Below are positions 32,337 through 41,489 of a stretch of DNA of 64,000 nucleotides, one piece after another; the first letter of the stretch is position 1, and every line of letters begins with the position of its first letter. The notes below the pieces were generated by a model that saw nothing but the letters and a program-made list of their open reading frames with translations, was not told the origin of the DNA and searched no databases. The translations under genes and the position numbers were made by a program. The stretch is from Zarea fungicola (lineage: Eukaryota > Ascomycota > Sordariomycetes > Hypocreales > Cordycipitaceae): the NCBI GenBank assembly GCA_900169235.1, contig FWCC01000046.1, positions 62,001-126,000 on the forward strand, written 5' to 3'.

Positions 32337-33885
32337 ATGCATGCATCAAGAAAACGAGTCGTCGGCCCTTTGGACAAGCGCAATATAGTTACACGCTGTC
32401 AAGCGTGCGCCAGAAGACGCACCAAGGTATCTATTTGAAATAGCCTCTTATTACATCAATAGCCATCTCGCTGACTTTTTGAGAATAGTGCGAAGGCGGC
32501 TATCCGTGCAAATACTGCGTCAGAACAAAAAAAAATTGTGAACCGCAGAAGCCGCCTCCCAAGATTGCCAAGTTTGTTACTGTTACTGGTGATGTATGGT
32601 CCGGTCAAACGACACAGCTTACTGCGCAAGTCTGTGAGCCCAAGGACGCCGTCTACTTGGACTATTTTGAGTTGTTTTTGCGTCGGTGCCAGTTTACAAA
32701 AGGATTTGCCTCGGCTACTCCCGATCTGATGGCCCTTGTACAAGGGCACTTGTCACTCCGCAAGGTGGCCATGGCGATTGGGGCTCTGGATGCTAGCAGG
32801 AGGAGCTCTGTCCGCTCGCTGCATGGACACGACTCACCACACCACGCTGCACTTACCTTATATGGCGAGTCGATCCGAGCCCTCCGTGCTCGGTTATCAA
32901 CCACCGCTTCATTGGACAGCGAGGATATTCTCTGGAGCACATTTCTCATGGGACTATTCGAGGTATGTAGATGGGGTTTTGGTTATATAAAGTGATTCTA
33001 ATGAATTTCATAGCTTATGACGGAAACCCTGGGCGAACGATGGGCCCAGCACATGCGCAGTGGCTCGTCCAGGATACTTCAACTTGCTGGCCCTACAGAA
33101 TCGCTGTCACCATTGCGTCGGCCTTTTTTCGACGCATTCCGAATAATGGAAGCATCCAGAGCAATCATGTACGGCGATGGCACATTCCTCTCTCAGGATG
33201 CATGGCTGTACTATGACACAAATCGTACGACGGAAAAGCAGGGCAAGACAGATCCGCTGCACAGTATCCTAACACTCGTAATACAAACGTCCTCATTTAG
33301 TAAACTGTACAGTGGAATCAAAAACGAACGAGCTGTAATGCATCTCACTGACTGAGGATCAGTTTCTTCGAGGTACTGGACCGCCTTCCCGAAAATGAAC
33401 GATCGACAGACCCAGCCATCGACGCCCTCGCGCGCCAGGGAATCCAAATTCAGCATACAATCCGCAGTTGGCACAAGACGAAAGCATCGCACCTGGACTA
33501 CTCTGATGTCTACGATCAACTTGCCGTTGCGAACTACCATGCCCTCGAACTGTTCCATTGTAAAAACTATGCCTATGCATCCTGCTGGAACGGCAAGATA
33601 GTACCCAACTTAGGACAGAGCGAGATTAATACACATGTCGCATCAATCTTGTCTTCATCTGAAGACATTCTCGCGTCGGCCATTATTCCCGGAGTATTAC
33701 TACTATTTCCGCTGCGAATGGCAGGGGCGAACGCCTTCGATACGCAACAGCGGACCAAAACCGGTGCTCTACTTGACCAAATATATAGATCAGGATTCAT
33801 TGTATCGGATAGGATTAAAGCTGATGTTCAAGATTTGTGGGAGTTTCTAGACACACCGGAACAAAGTGTAGCAATTGAGTATTGA
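32337..33885 (+). CDS. Zn2Cys6 transcription factor (fungal_trans_2 type), intron-split
   Basis: Four exons, 32337-32426, 32489-32962, 33014-33306 and 33363-33885, join in frame to 459 residues; introns are 62, 51 and 56 nt with GTATCT, GTATGT and GTACAG donors. No single frame shows the protein, so it is easily missed or called broken. The zinc cluster is split by the first intron: CQACARRRTK then CEGGYPCKYCVRTKKNC, cysteines at 21, 24, 31, 37, 40 and 47. A domain like the PF11951 regulators follows, with YLDYFELFLRRCQFTKGF, LALGALD-like MAIGALDASRRS, ALTLYGESIRALRARLST, and a late LFHCKNYAYASCWNG. It is a probable sequence-specific nuclear regulator. It lies between the chitosanase and a secreted protein; target genes are unknown. 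Confidence 0.88.
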
Positions 33886-34014
33886 AGTACAGGAACTGTC
33901 TACGATATTGATTCCGGCCAGGTCTCATTCACCACTTTGGCATCCCGGCCGTGAGCAGAAAAATATCTTCTGCGCCCTGTATTTCCAATTGCATACCTCA
34001 TTTTGCTCCTACTT

Positions 34015-34818
34015 TCAGGCTGATGCACCTCCGACTTGAATATTAAAGTACTGCGTAACTACTCTAGTTCGCAGCCCAGGTGAAAAGTAATCATATCCGA
34101 CGACAACACCGCAGTTGTCCACAAAAACTGTCACGGGAATCACGCCTTGGTACATTATATTCCACTGCGAGAATCGTTGTTAGCTCTCCCTCCAACTCGA
34201 AAGCGCAAGGTGTGGCCAGGTACTCACAGCTGCGACAGGAGCTTTCACAAACTCCCGATGTGCCAAGCCGCCAAAGACTGCACCGGCTTTCACTAGCATG
34301 TCTTGTTCAATTATGGGGAAGTTTGAATTGACATAGCCCCTCCACACATCTGGCTTAGTAGAGTTGCTCGTGTAGCTGGTCAGAGTGTTGTCCACTAGGC
34401 CTTCGTTCGTGACGTTGGCGTAGTTGAAAACGGATGTCGCCAAGGTGCTACCCGGCCCTTGAGCAGCGTTGCCAGAGTCTCCAAACACTTCGTCAACACG
34501 GACAAAGCCTTTTGATGGCGAGTTGTTAATGAAGCCGGTTGTGATGTGGGATAAATTTTGATTCCTGCAGGCATAAGTTAGGTTGTGGCGGTGGGTGTGC
34601 AAACGGTGATTACTCTGTTGGTCATACCACTTATGCTGGACAAAGTTGGTTCTGTACTCGGATTTGATAAAGGGAGGCTCTGGTTGTGCAAAAGAGGCAG
34701 AGAAAACCGTCATCGAAGCTGGAAATGGCGGGCAGCTTGGTGTCTTGGCTGCCATCGCAACTGGCATGATGGCCAATGAAGCAAGTAGAACCTGGAGGAA
34801 ACGCATGTTGAGCTTCAT
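34015..34818 (-). CDS. Small secreted protein of unknown function
   Basis: Three exons, 34818-34628, 34564-34228 and 34164-34015, join to 225 residues; both introns are 63 nt (GTATGA..CTGCAG and GTGAGT..TCGCAG). A signal peptide is clear: MRFLQVLLASLAIMPVAMAA after an initial MKLN; the internal ATG at 34806 is an equally good start. The mature part has FVQHKWNQNLSHITTGFINN across the first join, DVWRGYVNSNFPIIEQDML, and, only after the second splice, WNIMYQGVIPVTVFVDNCG and VGYDYFSPGLRTRVV. Few cysteines and two to four N-glycosylation sequons are seen. The motifs feel conserved among filamentous fungi but I know no function. It is convergent with the second Zn2Cys6 gene, 129 bp apart. Confidence 0.8.
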
Positions 34819-35197
34819 AAGTTGTACGACAGATTGGATATCTCCAAGTTTCAGAGTGTACTTAATGTACTAGGATTATTATTTTTCTTCACGCATCAGA
34901 AACGCTTTGTATTTAATAATTCGACCGGAGGAGCTTATATAGATGCTGTTTGAGATCAGGTCCAGCAGCTTTTCCCATGCCGTCCTTTTACTTCCCGTTC
35001 AGGGCGTTGCGACTGCGTCAGCCTGATTACGTCTCCTTGATGGCAAAAGACGATTTAACACGACAGTCACTAATTTTTACATTTATAGCCCTGGGCTGAG
35101 CATAAGGGGTACCGTTATGTGTGTGCGAGACGAACGGGATCTAGCTGGAGCTAGAAACATGACTGGTACTTGGATGAATAGCGGCTCTGCTAGTTGA

Positions 35198-35377
35198 CCC
35201 TATTAGGAAATATACGAACGGACCGCCACGAGTCATAGGCACTGGAGCATTTTGCCACGCGTCACACTCGAACTAGAATCGCGAACCCTAAGATCATCCA
35301 ACACATTTTGTGGATTATCCAAATCCTTACCTCTTTGAGCCAGTCGCCCCATGGCCCTATTAGGAAATAATCGAACG
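35198..35377. repeat. Direct repeat pair flanking about 130 bp
   Basis: CCCTATTAGGAAATA followed by (TA/AT)CGAACG occurs at 35198-35220 and again at 35355-35377 in the same orientation. The copies differ at only a couple of positions. They may mark an old insertion, but I see no inverted ends or coding capacity. Confidence 0.55.
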
Positions 35378-36353
35378 CTCATTTAGGCGCAAATGCATAA
35401 CTGGCTGTTCAATAAAAATATTTCCAGGTGTTTAATAGTAGCCATTGCTTTGGGTCGGTCAGCATTTCCGACCGATCTTTTCTCTCTTGAATAAGCCGTT
35501 TTAATTGCCGCGTATGTCAATCTTTTGCGACAGACTTGGAAAATAGAATCGCCTTTGAGGATACCACACGGCGTAGCAGTGGCGCAGTGAGAATTAGCTA
35601 CCACATCTTATCGAACTTGTACCTCTCTTTTATCGTCTTTCGTTTCTGAAATCCACTCCGTATGCTGACAGAAATCACCCTGTTCAGTTTCGGCACCGAA
35701 TTTATTGCTGAAAGCGGTTTCGCAGCTATATACATTACTTAGGACTCTGCGTTTTAAATATACTAGCCAAGTTGCTGTAATACACGGCACTTTAGTGAGC
35801 TTGGTTGAGCTTCGTGCGCATACATGCACTAAAAGATTAGCTGCCAACGAGAGCCAATTCCTTCCTTTTTTCCATGCCATACGGCTTTTTAACTGGCTAA
35901 ATGGATTGCGGTTCAATCTGAACCAGGCAATTGGTGAGTACAACTGTGATGGAGGTCAATTAGCTTCATGTCTGGGGGCCAAGAGTAGATAGGCCTGTCT
36001 ACCAGCCATTAACTCGGGAGAAAAAAAACAGGAGCCGAGCTAGCGGATGCTGTCTGATTGGCTATAGCTAGGGTACTCACCCTGTCGGAGTCTTCGGGCG
36101 TAACTAGTTACCTGTATCTAAAAAGCGGCACTGGTGTGGCGTAGCTGAATATTGACAACAAGAGGGCCTTTCTATTTTTTAGGGATGGCTTCATCTCAAC
36201 GAAAAGACTTTAATTGGATCGTTTATGGCCATCTCCCGTCTTGTCAAGCCACCAGCCAATATTTCGAGTCAGGTACCGCTTACATATACCAAGATGGCTT
36301 CAGCTCTAGTTCCTCTCAATTCCCCCTGGATTAGTCGCAGCTGGATCATTAAT

Positions 36354-36362
36354 TATATATAA
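36354..36362 (+). promoter_or_regulatory. TATA box of the hydrophobin gene
   Basis: TATATATAA stands about 110 bp before the hydrophobin start codon at 36473; the interval is T-rich, as in fungal leaders. Confidence 0.5.
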
Positions 36363-36472
36363 TACCGGACTAAGTTTTGCGCATCAATTGTTCTCGGCTA
36401 AATTCATAATAACCCTTTGTCTTTTCTTCATTTACATTTGTTGGCTTGAATCATCACTACTTTACCCCAAAG

Positions 36473-37162
36473 ATGCGAGCCTCCCTCGGCGTTGTTGCCC
36501 TTGCGGCACTTCCATTCGTAACGGCCCAATGCACATCAGGCCCCTTGTGCTGTGCTTCACTGAATTCTTTCAATGATCCTGTCGCGGTCTTGATTCTTGA
36601 TCTACTCGGCATAGCGCCCCCTGCTCAGGGGCAAGTTGGCTTAACCTGTTCGTTTCCTTCCACCCTGATGAATGCAATATAATCCTTCTCTGACATGCAA
36701 TTTAGGCTCAGCTTTATCAGCAGGTAACGTATGCTCCGGGACTCAGAAGCAAACACTTTGCTGCCAGCAGAATACATTTGTAAGTGTATGAACACCATGC
36801 TAGCAATAAACTGCAGCTTATCATACAACTAGGGCGGCATTATTGCCTTGGACTGCGTCCCATATGTCGCGACTAGCAGCTCTACGACCTCAACCACCTC
36901 CATCTCAACCACCTTAACCACCTCAACCGCTATCTCGACAGGCAGTTCGACGTCGACTACCAGCAGTTCGACGACCTCGACAAGCAGCTCAACGACCACC
37001 AGTTCATACACCACCAGTTCGGCCACCACCAGTTCGACCACCTCGCCTAGTAGTTCAACAACTGCTACAAGCAGTTCAACCACCAGCACTTCAACCACCT
37101 CGACTAGTAGCTCAACAACTTCTACTGGCGCACCCATAAACGCTTGTTACCAGAAGAAGTAA
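36473..37162 (+). CDS. Hydrophobin with long Ser/Thr-rich C-terminal tail
   Basis: Three exons, 36473-36647, 36706-36779 and 36833-37162, give 192 residues; introns are 58 nt (GTTCGT, CTGAC branch, TTTAG) and 53 nt (GTAAGT..CTAG). Signal peptide MRASLGVVALAALPFVTAQ. The eight cysteines fall in the hydrophobin order: C-x5-CC-x31-C-x8-C-x8-CC-x12-C. The core motif LLGIAPPAQGQVGLTCSAL and NTFGGIIALDCVPY resemble basidiomycete class I hydrophobins more than RodA or class II proteins. The fourth cysteine is made at the first splice join. After the eighth cysteine come about 90 residues almost entirely Ser and Thr, ending in APINACYQKK with one extra Cys. Such tails are usually O-mannosylated and may anchor the protein in the wall. 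It is a secreted amphipathic coat protein; class is uncertain from spacing. Confidence 0.85.
36872..37132 (+). repeat. Imperfect repeat array encoding the Ser/Thr tail
   Basis: Variable tandem copies of a CAACCACCT/CGACTAGTAGCTCAACA-like unit encode the Ser/Thr tail of the hydrophobin. Units differ in length by multiples of three, so the frame is kept. The array could vary in copy number between strains. Confidence 0.7.
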
Positions 37163-37488
37163 AAACAGTTATTAATTTGTCATCCGGACTACCCTATGAG
37201 TGTTATAAGCAGGGCGCTTTTTTCCCATGTAACACATTTAAATCAGACACGCTCCGGCTCAGAGAAAACTGGCGACGGCAATAAAGTTATGAGTCACCTT
37301 AGCAGGTAGGAGTCAGAACAACCTGACTTGGTCATAACTGGCTAGATATACGCAGCAAGCTATTATGTACTTATTCCAAGCACTAAGAAACAAAACAGCA
37401 TTAATATGGCTTGATTATTATAAAGTTGGCATCCTCTACGTATTTCATTCGGTTTATCTTAACCTTCACAGGTTTTTCTCCAAATGCA
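37163..37488. other. Intergenic region between hydrophobin and methyltransferase relic
   Basis: No gene seen. AT-rich; the 3' end of the hydrophobin gene and the leader of the relic. Confidence 0.45.
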
Positions 37489-38188
37489 ATGGCTAGCTTT
37501 ACGCTGTTCACTCCCAATCAGACTCCAAAGGTTGCTGCATATTGCAGCACCGATGGTAAGCCCAATAATGTTGACATTGGCCAAGTGAAGCATCGCTTCC
37601 ACCTCATCAACATCTGGCTGATCCCTCCTGGCTCTCGCGTGTTGGAGATCGGCTGCGGCCAAGGCAATACCATGGCCGTCCTGGCCGAAATTGTCGGTTC
37701 CGACGGACACGTCAATGCCGTTGACCCTGCCCCTGGGGATTACGGCTCACCGTGGACGCTGGGCGACGCCCAGGCCGCGCCCTGAACCTCGTATTGGCAG
37801 AATAGCCCTGAGGGCTACCAAGCGGGAAGCAGTACCGCATCTTCTTGCCGCCGTAGCCCGCGCATCCCTTGCAGCGCATAAAAAAGCGAGCGAGGCCAAC
37901 ATCCGCTGCCTGCTTGGGCCGGATGCCATCCGGCGGGCGGCTGAGGCGGCTGGGTGGATGCTGGTAACAGAGGGCAATGTTGTTCCGGAAGAGGACTTGC
38001 TTGATGGGTCATGGGAGGCAGGAAGTGTCCTGAGCAAAGACTTTGTTGACGATGTTGACCTGTTCATCCACGAGCAGCGTGTTGGAAGCGTGCTCAGATC
38101 GTCACGAGCTGCTGTGATTGCCGCCATTGCTGCTCTTGACGGCAAGCTGGTACGCACGACGGACGTGAGGGTCGGCAAATTTACCTGA
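37489..38188 (+). pseudogene. Broken SAM-dependent methyltransferase gene
   Basis: The first half (ATG 37489) reads MASFTLFTPNQTPKVAAYCS, VKHRFHLINIWLIPPGSRVL, EIGCGQGNTMAVLAEIVGS and HVNAVDPAPGDYGSPWTLG, including the class I SAM-binding motif EIGCGQG and the acidic VDP. That frame stops at about 37785. The sequence resumes in another frame from about 37780 with ALRATKREAVPHLLAAVARA, KKASEANIRCLLGPDAIRRA, LLDGSWEAGSVLSKDF and ends at 38188 with VGKFT. Relatives as I know them have some 60 residues between these halves, so a block appears lost together with the frame. No GT..AG pair repairs it. It is most likely a pseudogene. An assembly fault cannot be excluded because an N gap lies 250 bp downstream. 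Confidence 0.75.
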
Positions 38189-38385
38189 GCGTGAAATTCC
38201 ACGAATTCCGGAGAGATATTCCATATTTACTGTAATGCAAAACAGCGACTTAATCAGTACACAAACGGCTTGCAGTTGCCACCACTATTAGACCTATTGG
38301 CCATTCAAGTGCCTGCTGGAGAGATATGCTTTAAACTTTCAACATCTTGCAGTCGGATATATGCTAAGCTAAGGATAGTTCTCAC

Positions 38386-38454
38386 ACATACGACCATAGA
38401 TATCAGAGAGCTCGGGGTCCCGTCCGCTCCCNNGAACACCGGCTGTTGTATGTT
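38386..38454 (+). rRNA. 5S rRNA gene, middle missing at an assembly gap (or 5S relic)
   Basis: The 5' part ACATACGACCATA then CTCGGGGTCCCGTCCGCTCC matches the start of fungal 5S rRNA, and the 3' part GGCTGTTGTATGTT matches its end. The two ends pair as the 5S stem (ACATACGAC with GTTGTATGT). T-runs follow from 38453 to 38475, as in Pol III terminators. Full fungal 5S RNAs are about 118-120 nt; only 69 positions are present, and NN sits at 38432-38433 between the halves. Either the assembler failed inside a dispersed multicopy gene, or this is a deleted pseudogene joined across a gap. Single dispersed 5S genes are normal in filamentous ascomycetes. Confidence 0.8.
38432..38433. other. Assembly gap (two undetermined bases)
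   Basis: Two N characters lie inside the 5S-like sequence. About 50 nt of a normal 5S gene are absent at this place, so the gap length is probably not real. Confidence 0.9.
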
Positions 38455-39128
38455 TTGTTCTTTTTTGCGATTTTTCCAAAATTGTTACATGAAGTTTATT
38501 TTTGACCTGTTGGTGCAGGTTCTAACTTTTGTAAAGCGAATGGTTTTGGGGGGTGGTGTGCTATAGGCAAGCCTCAAAGCGCCACGCAGCCACCTTTTAC
38601 AGCCTAGGCATTCTGCGATCTATAGTACGATGTAACCTTGAAAACAAGCAAGCACAGGACGCAAGAGCCATGGAAATAAGATAATTACTAAAATAATCAA
38701 CTTGTTTTTTTATTCGTTATATGTAAATTTTTACGAAACAAAAAAGGGCTGCTATAAACCTTCATAATTACAATACTACAGCCCATATATTGAAGGAAGA
38801 AAAGAAGAGGGTAAAAAGCCAAGAGAAAAGCAGCAGAACTTGTAATGACTCATCCATCATAACGACATATTGGTGTCTCCATTGTAAACCAAACTGGGAA
38901 AGGAACAGAATGTCTCGTCAGATTCTTGCAAAGGAAAATGCACATAGAACATAGGGCAGGACGAAAAGGAAAAAGGGAAAGCAGGAGAAAGCACATACAC
39001 AAGGAAATAATCAACGGGAAAAGTGAATAAGAGATATAATTCTTTTAAAAAAGAAAAGAAAAAAGTATAGAAGGAGAAAACACTAACCCATGTCAAGCAA
39101 GCTACGAGGCAAACATCGACTTTTTTTT
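38455..39128. other. Intergenic region
   Basis: AT-rich, with A- and T-runs, and no gene seen. The right part holds the 3' untranslated end of the fusion regulator gene on the minus strand. Confidence 0.5.
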
Positions 39129-41489
39129 TTACAAAGACGCCACACCGCGCAGAACACGCGCGGGGTTACCAGCAACTACGGTGAAAGGAGGCACATCCTA
39201 TTTTATTCAAGTTAGTTTTTCCATGTCTTGTGTCATCTGAAGGACCACCGAATATGTCCGAAACTTACCTTAGTCACCACAGATCCGGCTCCGACAGTAG
39301 AGCCCTTTCCAATAACTTTGCCGGGCATGATGATGACACCACCGCCAATCCAGCAGTCGGAATCGATAATGATGCCCTTGCCCAGCTGCGCACCCTGACC
39401 ACCTTGGCGATGCTTGGGATCCGTCGAAAGCTCAATGGTGTACATGCTGACGTTGGGCCCAATGATGGTGTTGTCGCCAATCTGAATTTTGCCGGCATCA
39501 TTCATGGTGCAGCCCTTTCCAATGACTACGTTGTTACCGATGCTGATATTGTAACCGTAGTCACAATGGAAAGGAGACTCAACAGCAACGTGGCGGCCGA
39601 CGCGCCCAACGTTGCTGCGGGAAGAGGCCTCGTCGGCAGGGAATGGGGACGCATCGCGCGGCTGGACAATCTCCAAAAAGAGGCGGGCACGCTCCTCGGT
39701 CGACACTCCATTGGTGGGAGGGTAGGTCAGTGTATTGAAGCGCCAGCAGGCCGTGGCAGCGCGATCTCTTTCCATGCTCAGCTCAGGATCGTACTGGAAG
39801 AAGTAGCCACCAACGAGCATTTCTTCCTTTTGCGTGGGACGTCTCTGATCATATGGTACTACAGACATGTTATGAGGCTGGGATTGAGGATGAGACAGAG
39901 CCATCTGAGCAGCCATCTGAGCACTGGAGACAGCAGGAGGATGAGGCGTAGGGCTGCCTGTAGGGCGGTGCATGTGGTGGTCATGATGGGAACGCTGGTA
40001 CTCGCTGCCACCTCGGTCACCAAAGGCTGGGGGCTGGGTATTGGCAGACACCGGCGTTGGGTAGGCGTTTCCAGGTGTGTACGGGCCAGGAGGTAGCTTG
40101 TGTTCGGGGCTTGCCATTGTGCCGCTCGGTGCAGCAGATGGAGGTACCCCGTCGTGACTAACGCCGTTTGGTGGTTCGATACGTAAAGGGGCCTGGCCAC
40201 GGTACTGGGGTAGAGGCTCTCGCTTCAAAGGACCACCAGGAGGATGACTCGGTTGCCCGGCATTAGCGGCCTGGGACGAAGTATAGGGTGATGCCGCCGG
40301 CATTCCATATGCGCCGGGAGGTACGTAGTTGGGATCCTTGGATTCAAGCGGTATACCTCCAGCTTTGCTTTCAACAATCTTGGGCCAGCCAGCAGCGCCT
40401 CTCTGGGGTGGATAGCCAGCGCAAACAAATGCTCCTTTGATACAGTTGTTGCCTACAAACAAGTTAGAATCAGGTGCCAGAAGTGGCACGGTAGGATGGC
40501 CACGGGTTCATGATCTGCGGCTTACACTCTGGCTTTGCTTCGTCGCACTTCTTCTTCCTTCTGCGGCAGGTCAAGCAACCAGTCTTGGTTCGGTTGCTGA
40601 AATTTCGCTTGCGCTTCTTGGGGTCAAGTTGCACAACAGCGTTGGTCGGGCGCGGCTCCGAGTACGACGCTTGCTGATACTGAACCACCGCGCGGCTATC
40701 GGCCTGTGGCGTGATGGGAACGTAGTCGACCTGTTGTTGTTGCTGTGACTGTCGCTGAACAAGCTGCTGGTCGGCAGGAGCTTGAGCGGCGCCAGCAGAA
40801 GGTGCGTGGTGATGGGGTGTTTGCGGTGTTTCAGGAGGCTGATTCAAGTCCGGTTCTGATTGTGCGTACCATACCTCCTTGTCCTTGGATTGAGTTTCGG
40901 CGTGGTTGCTGTCACCATTTTGTGGGGTCACTGTAACGGTGGAATCTGGCGTGCGAGCACGGGTACGTCTGGGAGGAGACTGCTGGGTACGCTTCGGAGC
41001 GTGGTTGGGTAGCTGAGACCGACCTTCATTGGAGCGGGAGCGCTTCCGCTTGTTGGAGGCTTCGGCATCGGCTTGTGCTGCGGTGGATTGGTTCCGTTTC
41101 GAGCCCTGGGTTGGCAGGTTCTCGGTCTGAGTCGGCGAATGCGGCCCTGAAGACTCGGCAGCTGGCTGTGCCTCGGCGGGGGCATCAACAGCTACCTCAA
41201 TTGATCCCGAGGCAGGGGCCGCTGCCTCGACAGACTCTTGAGCAGATATTGGTGCATCAACGGGTGCTGGCACATCGACAGCTACTGGGGCATCGGTGGG
41301 TGTCTGCTCAGACACTGGCGGAGGGGCAGTTTCTGCTGCTGGCGGTGCAGGAGCAGGAGCTGGTGCGGCAGAACCGGCGTTTGGCTGCTCATCGGTAGTA
41401 CCATTGACCGCAGCCGGGCTCGAGGCAGTGACAGCGGCCTTTGTTGCCACTTTGGGAGACGAACTGTTGAGCGCTGTGAAGCCGGACAT
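39129..41489 (-). CDS. Zn2Cys6 DNA-binding protein fused to maltose-acetyltransferase-like domain
   Basis: Three exons, 41489-40526, 40452-39269 and 39197-39129, join to 738 residues; introns 40453-40525 (GTAAGC..GTAG) and 39198-39268 (GTAAGT..ATAG). Residues 1-300 are Ala/Pro/Ser/Gln rich. A basic RKRNFSNRTKTG leads into the zinc cluster, with Cys at 305, 308, 315, 322, 325 and 332 (CLTCRRRKKKCDEAKPEC, then NNC); the first intron splits Cys322. A Pro/Gln/His-rich linker runs to about 525. A Mac domain (EEMLVGGYFFQYDPELSMER) at about 530-585 and left-handed hexapeptide repeats to the end follow (YGYNISIGNNVVIG, DCWIGGGVIIMPGKVIGKG, VGAGSVVTKDVPPFTVVAGN). The usual TATHPLDP catalytic His is replaced: the sequence reads TIELSTDP, Leu at about 663. 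This suggests a nuclear regulator with a non-catalytic, perhaps trimerising or ligand-binding, enzyme domain. Its upstream region is exceptionally long. Confidence 0.92.

Larger units (their letters stand above)
34819..36472. other. Intergenic region upstream of secreted protein and hydrophobin
   Basis: Divergent interval of 1.65 kb with no supported gene. It contains a pair of near-identical 23-bp direct repeats (35198-35220 and 35355-35377) and a TATA box close to the hydrophobin start. Confidence 0.45.

Noticed and set aside
32337..33885. Decayed transcription factor
   Set aside because: Stops and frame shifts all fall in introns with good signals; all six zinc-binding cysteines and the regulatory domain are kept.
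36446..36472. Upstream extension of the hydrophobin frame
   Set aside because: It begins with TTG, not ATG, and precedes the signal peptide with polar residues; the ATG at 36473 gives a clean signal sequence.
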